Below are positions 6,237 to 12,352 of a stretch of DNA of 13,689 nt, one piece after another. A program made the translations under genes and the position numbers. The stretch is from positions 726-14,414 of the forward strand of contig DHYQ01000021.1 of assembly GCA_002414205.1 (NCBI GenBank), read 5' to 3'. Each line of letters opens with the position of its first letter. The first letter of the stretch is position 1. The notes under the pieces are model-generated. The model worked only from the letters and a program-made list of their open reading frames with translations. It was not told the origin of the DNA and made no database searches. This DNA comes from Gallionellaceae bacterium UBA5126 (GTDB lineage Bacteria > Pseudomonadota > Gammaproteobacteria > Burkholderiales > Gallionellaceae).

Positions 6237-7814
6237 ATGATCCCGACATACAGCCCCAAACAAACCACCCCGCACGCCTTCCTCCACCGCGCTACCCGCC
6301 TGCTGCTGGCGGGTCTAGCCCTGCTCAGTGCCCCGGTTCAAGCCGCCATCACCGCCAGTGTCACGCCAGCCAGCCTGACTTTTGCCGCCCAAGGCATGAA
6401 TACCGTCAGTCCGGCTCAGACGGTCACCCTGAGCAATACCGGGACAGCAGCTTTGAGTATCAGCAGTCTGGTCATGGGCGGCACCAATCCCGCACAATTT
6501 ACCCTGTCTGGCAGCAGCACCTGTAAAGCCGGGCTGAGTGTCGCCGTGGGAGGGAGCTGTACCATTGCCTTGCAGTTCAGCCCCACCCCCAATCAGGCTC
6601 CCGGAGCCAAGAGTGCTACCCTGACCATTACGGATAATGCCACCCCGACCACACAGGTGATTAGCCTGAGCGGGACTACGGTCATGCCTGCCAATACCAC
6701 GGTGACCACTTCAGCCAGTACCTTGGCCTTTAGTGCCCCCAGTCTGGCCAGTAGTCCGTTGCAAACCCTCAGCCTGAAAAACACTGGCACCCTGCCTCTG
6801 GTCATCTACGCAGGGGCCATCTCGCTGGCCGGTACCAACCCTGGTCAGTTTGCCTTGACCGCTGGCAGTACCTGCATCAATACCACCAGTGGGGTCAGTG
6901 TCCCCGCCGGGGGGAGTTGTACGGTCAATGTGCAATACAAACCCACGGCTGCCGCCGTGGTGGGGACAACCTATCGTGCCAATGTCTCCTTTAACCTCAA
7001 CACCGCGACTCAACCAGTCGTGACACTGACCGGTGTCCCCAATGCAGCGGCCAAGGTGTATTACCTGCACACTGACCATCTGGACACCCCACGCAGTATC
7101 ACCAACACCGCCGGGCAGGAGGTCTGGCGGTGGGACAACACTGATCCCTTTGGCAATAACCTCGCCAATGAGAATCCGTCCGCACTGGGCACCTTCACCT
7201 TCAACCTGCGCTTTCCGGGGCAGTACTTTGACAAGGAGACCGGGCTGCATTACAACGTTAACCGGGATTACAATCCGGGGCTGGGGAGGTACATTCAAAG
7301 TGATCCGATTGGACTCAGGGGCGGGATCAATACTTACGCCTATGTCGAAGGGAATCCATTACTATGGATAGACTTTGTAGGATTGTGTGATACAAAGAAA
7401 TGTAGGGGATATGCGAATTTTTCGGCTGTTGGCCCTAATCAGGCTCCTCACGGCGCTTTAGGATTTTCTCCCCCCGTAGGAACAGTTGCAATCAATCCTG
7501 CAATTTTTGGTTTACCCTATGACACGATTCCAGAACGAGTCCAGACTCAAAAATATCTGGCGAAATATGGATCGCAAATAAGCATAAGTGCACCAAGATT
7601 AAATCTTGGGGAAAACGGCCCTACTTCATCCGCTTTTACAGTTGGTGACGTAGGGAACAAGGATATACGAAATAGTCCTATCCCACGCTTTGATATTTAT
7701 CGCTATAGCGACCAAGCTGATGCATTAAAGTTTAGCAAGCAGAAGAAGGTATTAACAACAATTACCTTACCGGCTGACCTGTTATGCCCTCCTGGCTTTG
7801 AGGAGATCAAGTAA
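6237..7814 (+). CDS. Compact Rhs-type polymorphic toxin-like exported protein with tip 2
   Basis: This 525-residue protein is the only intact mini-Rhs in the window. Its layout is: basic N-region and Sec signal peptide (~1-36, cleavage near APVQA); first choice-of-anchor-D/HYDIN-like Ig domain (~38-148, C96 and C108); second Ig domain (~152-267, C213 and C228); RHS-associated core (~273-383: YYLHTDHLDTPRSI, VWRWDNTDPFG, FDKETGLHYN, QSDPIGLRGG); variable tip (~384-525, starting CDTKKCRG). Ordinary Rhs proteins exceed 1000 residues because of the YD-repeat cage, which is absent here. The core ends IDFVGL, so the Pro of the usual DPxGL is missing. The tip (NFSAVGPNQAP, FTVGDVGNKDIRNSPIPRFDIYRY) looks like an Rhs C-terminal domain, but I cannot name it. 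No good ribosome site precedes the ATG at 6237, and no other in-frame Met lies before the signal core. The stop is directly followed by the ATG at 7815. Confidence 0.85.
   Translation: MIPTYSPKQTTPHAFLHRATRLLLAGLALLSAPVQAAITASVTPASLTFAAQGMNTVSPAQTVTLSNTGTAALSISSLVMGGTNPAQFTLSGSSTCKAGLSVAVGGSCTIALQFSPTPNQAPGAKSATLTITDNATPTTQVISLSGTTVMPANTTVTTSASTLAFSAPSLASSPLQTLSLKNTGTLPLVIYAGAISLAGTNPGQFALTAGSTCINTTSGVSVPAGGSCTVNVQYKPTAAAVVGTTYRANVSFNLNTATQPVVTLTGVPNAAAKVYYLHTDHLDTPRSITNTAGQEVWRWDNTDPFGNNLANENPSALGTFTFNLRFPGQYFDKETGLHYNVNRDYNPGLGRYIQSDPIGLRGGINTYAYVEGNPLLWIDFVGLCDTKKCRGYANFSAVGPNQAPHGALGFSPPVGTVAINPAIFGLPYDTIPERVQTQKYLAKYGSQISISAPRLNLGENGPTSSAFTVGDVGNKDIRNSPIPRFDIYRYSDQADALKFSKQKKVLTTITLPADLLCPPGFEEIK
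6275..6587 (+). repeat. Direct repeat, mini-Rhs N-terminus copy 1 (partner 9174-9507)
   Basis: This stretch, coding for the signal peptide and first Ig domain, recurs with high identity at 9174-9507 in the same orientation about 2.9 kb downstream. The most conserved part is the signal core (CTGCTGCTGGCGGGTCTAGC) and the first ~100 bases of the Ig domain. Similarity fades shortly after CCCCACC. Confidence 0.88.
6792..7385 (+). repeat. Long direct repeat, Rhs core copy 2 (partner 4600-5180)
   Basis: This is the second copy of the core repeat, within the intact gene. It matches copy 1 almost base for base from the second Ig domain to the DP(I)GLRGG region. It loses similarity at the end of the core, where the variable tip begins. 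Confidence 0.9.
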
Positions 7815-8492
7815 ATGGTAAATAAGTATTTAAAGCTGTTGTTTTTGGCTTGGGTCTACCTGATCTCAAATGCACAAAGTTGTTTTGGATTTAATGAACA
7901 AGGTACATGGGGGGCAAGTACTATTCCAGTATTTACCTCGATGGACGCGGCAGACGCGTTGGTTCCTTCTCCTAACGGAAGTTTTGTTTTATCCGTAAAA
8001 AATTACAAACCGTTTATTGAAAGGACACACCCCCCTAAAGCGAACTATCCCCTCGGCAAACTTGAAATTGGCCCCCCTTTGACGGAGATTGGCTGGGCGC
8101 AAAACTCTAATTCATTTTTTTTAAATATCAGTGATGGTGGAGAAGTCGGCACCTGGATGGTACATGCTTTCAAAATTACTTCTGATCGAGTTGTCGAATA
8201 CACATTCGATGAGTCAATAATGAAGAGGTTCCTGACACGGTTTAATTGTGGCTCGGAACAGGAGACTCCTAACTTTGCGGGAATTCGATGGACCCAGAAC
8301 AATACAGCGTTGCTAATTGTCGGCGAGATGCCGCCCCATTCAGGGTGTAAATACATGGGTACAATCCGGGGTTATGAATATTCCTTTTTAAGGCGCCAAT
8401 TATTGAGGGAATATTCCGAAGCGGAATTGATTGAACATTTCCATAAAGACTTGGGCGCGAGGTTTGCTCGTAAATTAAAATCAAAAAATTAG
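7815..8492 (+). CDS. Exported protein, candidate immunity protein for tip 2
   Basis: The product has 225 residues with an N-terminal signal peptide (hydrophobic ~6-20; cleavage near residue 20-25; no lipobox). The mature part has one beta-propeller-like stretch (PSPNGSFVLSVK, then EIGWAQNSNSFFLNISDGGEVGTW) and a basic C-terminus (RFARKLKSKN). No family is recognised. The ATG directly abuts the TAA of the mini-Rhs gene, and its ribosome site GAGGAG (7800-7805) lies inside that gene, so the two are cotranscribed and probably translationally coupled. This is the placement expected for an immunity gene. A signal peptide implies protection outside the cytoplasm, in keeping with a Sec-exported toxin. 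AT-rich like tip 2. The function is inferred from context, and an accessory or chaperone role cannot be excluded. Confidence 0.7.
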   Translation: MVNKYLKLLFLAWVYLISNAQSCFGFNEQGTWGASTIPVFTSMDAADALVPSPNGSFVLSVKNYKPFIERTHPPKANYPLGKLEIGPPLTEIGWAQNSNSFFLNISDGGEVGTWMVHAFKITSDRVVEYTFDESIMKRFLTRFNCGSEQETPNFAGIRWTQNNTALLIVGEMPPHSGCKYMGTIRGYEYSFLRRQLLREYSEAELIEHFHKDLGARFARKLKSKN

Positions 8493-8496
8493 CAGA

Positions 8497-8522
8497 TTGG
8501 CAATGGGATAACAACGATCCTT
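8497..8522 (+). pseudogene. Scrap of an Rhs core
   Basis: Directly after the stop of the preceding gene, 8499-8522 reads WQWDNNDP and matches the core phrase WRWDNTDP of the other two copies at about 21 of 26 bases. It breaks off just before the IS3 remnant. It is short, so chance is possible, but order and strand fit a third, destroyed mini-Rhs gene. Confidence 0.5.
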
Positions 8523-8529
8523 CGCACGT

Positions 8530-8690
8530 TACAATCAAATCAGGCCGCACTCGTCGCTTGACGACAAAACGCCGGATGAGTTCTACTTCGACAACCTGCC
8601 CGCACTGCCCAAAGCAGCATAGGCATTAACCGCAAGGCTTCCACTTAAGAAATGGGAAATACTGTCCAACTGAGCGGAGCCACCTCTAAC
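8530..8690 (+). mobile_element. 3' remnant of an IS3-family insertion sequence
   Basis: The frame 8530-8622 encodes 30 residues, YNQIRPHSSLDDKTPDEF followed by YFDNLPALPKAA and a TAG stop. This is the characteristic C-terminal end of the IS3-family OrfB (DDE integrase-type) transposase. The rest of the transposase and the left end are absent, so the element is dead. The ~65 bases after the stop run to a segment ending GCGGAGCCACCTCTA near 8688, which I take as the right terminal inverted repeat. The exact end is uncertain within a few bases because no left end is available for comparison. It lies between the Rhs core scrap and the tip 3 remnant. Confidence 0.82.
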
Positions 8691-8812
8691 TAGGAACTAA
8701 TAGAAATTTATCCAGATTCGATTTGTGCGGGTGCAAAAATGGAAAAGTGGTTGTTAAAGCTCATGGCTGTAAAGGCCCTGTTATTTCTGTAACCGATTAT
8801 CGATGGAAGTAA
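8690..8812 (+). pseudogene. C-terminal remnant of a third toxin tip (tip 3)
   Basis: The frame is open from 8690 to the TAA at 8810-8812 and encodes about 40 residues ending LCGCKNGKVVVKAHGC then KGPVISVTDYRWK. The cysteine/lysine/glycine-rich composition and the compact ending look like the last part of a small polymorphic-toxin domain and not like random sequence. There is no start codon with a ribosome site. The fragment begins where the IS3 end stops, which suggests the insertion removed the front part. The stop is one base before the ATG of the gene at 8814, the usual toxin-immunity spacing. Family unknown. Confidence 0.6.
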
Positions 8813-8813
8813 C

Positions 8814-9125
8814 ATGCCACTTCTAACCGTCCGATTGGTGGTGATTCATGAAGAGACAGGAAGTGAAACTGTTCTGTTAGTGCTTGAATCGCGCCAATAC
8901 GATCCAGATCATCTTGATGCGTTGGTTAATACATGCCTTTTTCAAGCATTAGAAAAAATTAAAGCAAAAAGCCTTCTGTCTTTGAAAACATGGCATCCAG
9001 AGGTTTCTGTTGTGTTAACGGCAAATGATGAAGAGTCTATTAGGCCATCATTGCATCTAAGCCCAAGTACGCTTCTGCACCTATCTGAGGCTGGGGCATC
9101 ATTTGATTTTGATCCCTATGTTTAA
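8814..9125 (+). CDS. Small cytosolic protein, candidate orphan immunity protein for tip 3
   Basis: The product has 103 residues, is acidic and Leu-rich, and has no signal peptide or membrane segment. It starts with a beta-like stretch (MPLLTVRLVVIHEE), has a helix-like middle (DHLDALVNTCLFQALEKIKAK) and ends ASFDFDPYV. I recognise no family with confidence. The ending and small size recall single-domain immunity-type proteins. The ATG at 8814 follows the tip 3 stop by one base, with GGAAG (8805-8809) as a closely spaced ribosome site. Since the toxin in front is destroyed, this would be an orphan immunity gene that may still protect against sister cells carrying the whole toxin. With no export signal it would act in the cytoplasm, unlike the other two candidates. 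Confidence 0.6.
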   Translation: MPLLTVRLVVIHEETGSETVLLVLESRQYDPDHLDALVNTCLFQALEKIKAKSLLSLKTWHPEVSVVLTANDEESIRPSLHLSPSTLLHLSEAGASFDFDPYV

Positions 9126-9173
9126 CTTGGTGTTGCAGAACTAAGCACCCACCCGAAAAGATACGTTCATGTC

Positions 9174-9507
9174 CGCCTTCCTCCACCGCCTCCACCGCCT
9201 CCACCGCCTGCTGCTGGCGGGTCTAGCCCTGCTTAGTGCCCCGGTTCAAGCCGCCATCACTGCCAGTGTCACGCCAGCCAGCCTGACCTTTGCCGCTCAG
9301 GCCATGAACACTGTCAGCCCGGCCCAGACCGTCACCCTGAAAAATACTGGGACAGCCGTTCTGAGTCTCGGCAGTCTGGTCATGGGCGGTGTCAATACCA
9401 ACCAGTTTACCTTGGTCAGCAGCAGCACCTGTAAAGCCGGGCTGAGTGTCGCTGTGGGGGGAAGCTGTACCGTTGCCTTGCAGTTCAGCCCCACCAGGCA
9501 TCAGGCG
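9174..9507 (+). repeat. Direct repeat, mini-Rhs N-terminus copy 2 (partner 6275-6587)
   Basis: This is the second copy of the signal peptide and first Ig domain repeat, longer than its partner mainly because of extra 9-base units near its start. Together the two copies bracket the intact toxin and the tip 3 remnants, so recombination between them would delete or circularise about 2.9 kb. Confidence 0.88.
9181..9207 (+). repeat. Three tandem copies of a 9-base unit
   Basis: CTCCACCGC is repeated three times exactly (9181-9189, 9190-9198, 9199-9207). The matching place in the intact copy has a single unit. It encodes LHR repeated in the basic n-region of the signal peptide, keeps the frame, and looks like slipped-strand expansion. 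Confidence 0.9.
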
Positions 9508-9564
9508 ACAGGTGACACTCACGACCTTGCGGCACAAACTTTGAACGGGTTCTAAAATCTCTGC

Positions 9565-9585
9565 GCGGCCTGACGACCAGGCCGC
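9565..9585 (-). terminator. Hairpin downstream of nirD
   Basis: GCGGCCTG (9565-9572) pairs perfectly with CAGGCCGC (9578-9585) around a five-base loop. Read on the minus strand it follows nirD by about 40 bases and has a short TTTT (9557-9554) some seven bases behind it. It is a plausible transcription end for nasA-nirB-nirD. Confidence 0.5.
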
Positions 9586-9600
9586 ACGCCTGCCCACGAC

Positions 9601-9619
9601 GGCGGGGGCAATCCCCGCC
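9601..9619 (-). terminator. Second hairpin directly after nirD
   Basis: GGCGGGG (9601-9607) and CCCCGCC (9613-9619) form a 7-base stem with a five-base loop, starting four bases after the nirD stop on the minus strand. It has no T-run. The same stem occurs at 4423-4440 after another operon, so it may be a favoured 3'-end structure in this genome. Confidence 0.45.
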
Positions 9620-9623
9620 CGGT

Positions 9624-9929
9624 TCACAAATCCAGCCACACCCCCCCTTCCTCCACCTTGCACGGCACGTGCCCGGCGCAGCCTTGGTCGGGGGCGACGG
9701 CTTCGCCGTTGGTGAGGTTGATGTGCCAGTTGTGCAGCGGGCACACGACCGTTTGCCCGACGACCAGGCCTTGTGACAGTGGCCCGCCCTTGTGCGGGCA
9801 GCGGTCGCGCAGGGCGAACACTTGTTGCGGCGCGGTACGGAACAGGGCGATGTCGCCGTCGGGGTGTTGCAGCACGCGGCTGCCCAAGAGGGGAATGTCG
9901 TCCAAAAGTGCGATACGTTGCCAGTTCAT
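9624..9929 (-). CDS. nirD: Nitrite reductase (NADH) small subunit, Rieske-type
   Basis: NirD is the small partner of the cytoplasmic NADH-dependent nitrite reductase that makes ammonium. The product has 101 residues with a Rieske-like [2Fe-2S] motif: CPHKGG (C44, H46) and CPLHNW (C63, H66), all four ligands present. I chose the ATG at 9929 over one at 9947 because AAGGAG precedes it at good spacing and it forms an ATGA overlap with the nirB stop. The length fits the family (~105-110). It is the last gene of the operon and is followed by two hairpins. Confidence 0.93.
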   Translation of the reverse strand: MNWQRIALLDDIPLLGSRVLQHPDGDIALFRTAPQQVFALRDRCPHKGGPLSQGLVVGQTVVCPLHNWHINLTNGEAVAPDQGCAGHVPCKVEEGGVWLDL

Positions 9930-12352
9930 GCCGAGGCTCCTTGCCAAGTGATGGGGGTAAATTCGCGGGGGTCGGGCTGTTGCCAGGGGTCGGCTTCCGT
10001 GCCCAGCGCGTCGAACAGCCGGGCTGCCAGCGCTTGCCGCTGGGCGTCATTTTCCAGCACGCATTGCCGGACATGCGCCATGCCCACCCGGTTCAGGTAA
10101 TGCACGGTGCGCTCCAGATAGCGTGCCTGTTCGCGGTACAACTGCAAAAACGCCGCACTGTATTCCAGCGCCTCGGCATCGGTTTTGACCTTGACCAGAA
10201 ACTGCGCCACTTCGGTTTTGATGCCACCGTTGCCGCCGATGTAAATTTCCCAGCCGGAATCCACGCCGATGATGCCCACGTCCTTGATGCCGGACTCGGC
10301 GCAGTTGCGCGGACAGCCGGACACGGCGATTTTCACCTTGTGCGGGGCGGCCATTTTCCACAACGCCTGCTCCAGTGCCACGCCCAGCCCGGTGGAGTTT
10401 TGCACGCCGAAGCGACACCATTCGCTGCCGACACAGGTTTTCACCGTGCGCAGTGCCTTGGCGTAGGCGTGGCCGCAGGGCATGTCCAAATCGGCCCACA
10501 CGGCGGGTAAATCCTCCTTTTTTACACCGAACAGGTCGATGCGCTGGCCGCCGGTGACTTTCACCGCCGGAATGGCGTACTTATCCACCACATCGGCGAT
10601 GCGCCGCAGTTGCGCCGCGCTGGTCGTCCCGCCCCACATGCGCGGCACCACCGAATAGGTGCCGTCCTTCTGGATGTTGGCGTGCGCCCGCTCGTTAATC
10701 AGCTTGGATTGCGGGTCATTGGCTGCGGCGTGCGGATGGGCGCAGCGCAGGTAATAGTTCAAGGCCGGGCGACAGGTGGCGCAACCGTTGGGGGTACGCC
10801 AGCCCAGCGTTTGCATCACCTGCGGAATGCCGGTCAGGGTTTGTGCCTGAATGGCGGCGCGCACCGCTTCGTGGCTGAGATCGGTACAGCCGCACAGCGC
10901 CGGTTCGCGTTTTTCCGTCGGGGCGTAATCGCCGCCCAAGGTGTTGGCCAGAATTTGCTCCACCAGCCCGGTGCAGGAGCCACAGGAAGCCGAAGCCTTG
11001 GTGTGCTTGCGCACTGCGTCCAGCGTGAACAAGCCTTGCGACTGAATCGCCGCCACGATGCTGCCCTTGCACACCCCGTTGCAGCCGCAGACTTCCGCCT
11101 CATCCGGCAACTCGGCGGCCTTATTTTGGCCCTGATGCCCTGCCGTGCCGAGATGCGACTGACCGAACATCAAATGCGCCCGCAATTCGCCGATTTCCTG
11201 CCCGTCGCGGATCATCTGGAAATACCAGGCCCCGTCTTGGGTGTCGCCATACAGCACCGCGCCCAGCAATTTGTCATCGCGCAGCAGCAATTTTTTATAC
11301 ACCCCCGCGCCGACATCCTGCATCAGGATTTCCTCGCAGCCCTCACCGCCCATGAAATCCCCCGCCGAGAACAAATCAATGCCGGTCACTTTCAGCTTGG
11401 TGGCCGTCACCGAGCCGCTATAGGCCGCGTCGCTTTCCCCGGCCAGATGGCGGGCGCAGACCTTGGCCATGTCAAACAGCGGCGCAACCAGGCCATAGCT
11501 CACCCCGCGATGCGACACGCACTCACCCAAGGCGTAAATGGCCGGGTCGCTGGTTTGCAACGCGTCGTTGACCACGATGCCGCGCTGGCAATCCAGTCCG
11601 GCGGCTTCGGCCAAAGCACTGGCCGGACGGATGCCCACCGCCATCACCACCAAATCGGCGGGCAATTCCGTGCTATCTGCCAAGCGCACCGCCTGCACCC
11701 GCCCCTCACCCAGCAAGGCCGCCGTTTGCGCCCCCAGCTTGAAGCGCAAGCCCTTGGCTTCCAGTGATTGTTGCAACAAATTGGCGGCGGCCTGATCCAG
11801 TTGCCGCTCCATCAGCCAGGGCATGAGATGCACCACCGTCACTTGCATGCCGCGCAGGGCCAAGCCGTTGGCAGCTTCCAGTCCCAGCAACCCGCCGCCG
11901 ATCACCACCGCGTGGCGATACTCGCGGGCGGCGGCCAACATGGCTTCGGTGTCCTGAATGTCGCGGTAGCCTATCACCCCCGGCAAGTCCTTGCCCGGCA
12001 CCGGCAGCACAAACGGCGTCGAGCCAGTGGCCAGCAGCAAGTGGTCATATTCCGCGCAGGTACCGTCCTCGGCATACACCCGTTTTTGCTCGCGGTCGAT
12101 GCGCACCACTTTTTTGCCGATATGCAGGGTGATGCCGTGCTGCGCATACCAGTCCAAATCGTTCAGGATGATGTCCTGAAAAGTTTGCTCCCCAGCCAGC
12201 ACCGGCGACAGCAGGATGCGGTTGTAGTTGGGATGCGGCTCTGCGCCGAATACCGTGATGTCGTAGCGTGCCGGGGCCAGCTTCAGCAATTCCTCCAGGG
12301 TGCGTACCCCGGCCATGCCGTTTCCGACCAGCACCAGTTTCAATTTATTCAT
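9926..12352 (-). CDS. nirB: Nitrite reductase (NADH) large subunit
   Basis: NirB reduces nitrite to ammonium with six electrons from NADH in the cytoplasm. The product has 808 residues. Its domains are: FAD-binding (GNGMAG at 10-15, ATGSTP at 108-113); NAD(P)H-binding (VVIGGGLLGLEAANGL, ~149-164); two BFD-like [2Fe-2S] segments (C422, C424, C457, C460; and C487, C489, C524, C527); then the sulfite/nitrite reductase part with siroheme/[4Fe-4S] cysteines C640, C646, C680 and C684 (TCVGSEWCRFG and SGCPRNCAESG). The length is close to the ~847 residues of E. coli NirB. Its ATG overlaps the nasA stop and its stop overlaps the nirD start, both as ATGA, which indicates translational coupling. No nitrite transporter or siroheme synthase gene is seen in the window. 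Confidence 0.96.
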   Translation of the reverse strand: MNKLKLVLVGNGMAGVRTLEELLKLAPARYDITVFGAEPHPNYNRILLSPVLAGEQTFQDIILNDLDWYAQHGITLHIGKKVVRIDREQKRVYAEDGTCAEYDHLLLATGSTPFVLPVPGKDLPGVIGYRDIQDTEAMLAAAREYRHAVVIGGGLLGLEAANGLALRGMQVTVVHLMPWLMERQLDQAAANLLQQSLEAKGLRFKLGAQTAALLGEGRVQAVRLADSTELPADLVVMAVGIRPASALAEAAGLDCQRGIVVNDALQTSDPAIYALGECVSHRGVSYGLVAPLFDMAKVCARHLAGESDAAYSGSVTATKLKVTGIDLFSAGDFMGGEGCEEILMQDVGAGVYKKLLLRDDKLLGAVLYGDTQDGAWYFQMIRDGQEIGELRAHLMFGQSHLGTAGHQGQNKAAELPDEAEVCGCNGVCKGSIVAAIQSQGLFTLDAVRKHTKASASCGSCTGLVEQILANTLGGDYAPTEKREPALCGCTDLSHEAVRAAIQAQTLTGIPQVMQTLGWRTPNGCATCRPALNYYLRCAHPHAAANDPQSKLINERAHANIQKDGTYSVVPRMWGGTTSAAQLRRIADVVDKYAIPAVKVTGGQRIDLFGVKKEDLPAVWADLDMPCGHAYAKALRTVKTCVGSEWCRFGVQNSTGLGVALEQALWKMAAPHKVKIAVSGCPRNCAESGIKDVGIIGVDSGWEIYIGGNGGIKTEVAQFLVKVKTDAEALEYSAAFLQLYREQARYLERTVHYLNRVGMAHVRQCVLENDAQRQALAARLFDALGTEADPWQQPDPREFTPITWQGASA

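Larger units (their letters stand above)
9169..9555 (+). pseudogene. 3'-truncated mini-Rhs gene: signal peptide and first Ig domain only
   Basis: The 128-residue frame repeats the N-terminus of the intact gene at 6237: signal core LLLAGLALLSAPVQA, then the first choice-of-anchor-D Ig domain (ITASVTPASLTFAAQ, C-containing STCKAGLSVAVGGSC, ALQFSPT). Similarity stops near 9507 and the last ~16 residues are unrelated, so the second Ig domain, Rhs core and tip are missing. It could still be expressed as a small exported single-Ig protein, but truncation of a mini-Rhs gene is the simpler reading. The n-region of the signal peptide is lengthened by a triple LHR repeat. It converges on the nirD operon, and the GC hairpins at 9565-9619 separate the two. 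Confidence 0.8.

Noticed and set aside
7815..7890. Lipoprotein signal in the gene at 7815 (Cys at residue 23)
   Set aside because: Residues before the Cys (NAQS) do not fit a lipobox, so an ordinary Sec signal is more likely.
9181..9207. Possible CRISPR or other array
   Set aside because: The units are 9 bases, contiguous without spacers, and within a coding sequence.
9507..9560. Possible IS end at the truncation point of the last mini-Rhs copy
   Set aside because: The sequence differs from the Rhs copies and might be foreign, but I see no terminal repeat or transposase piece to support it.
9930..9947. Upstream nirD start (MARSLG...)
   Set aside because: The ATG at 9929 has an AAGGAG site and forms the ATGA overlap with nirB. 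The upstream one has neither.
9223..10074. 283-codon minus-strand open frame across the truncated mini-Rhs and nirD
   Set aside because: It is out of frame with NirD, antisense to the Ig domain, and has no recognisable protein features.
10610..11767. 385-codon plus-strand open frame
   Set aside because: It is antisense to nirB, which has full domain evidence. Long shadow frames are expected in GC-rich genes.
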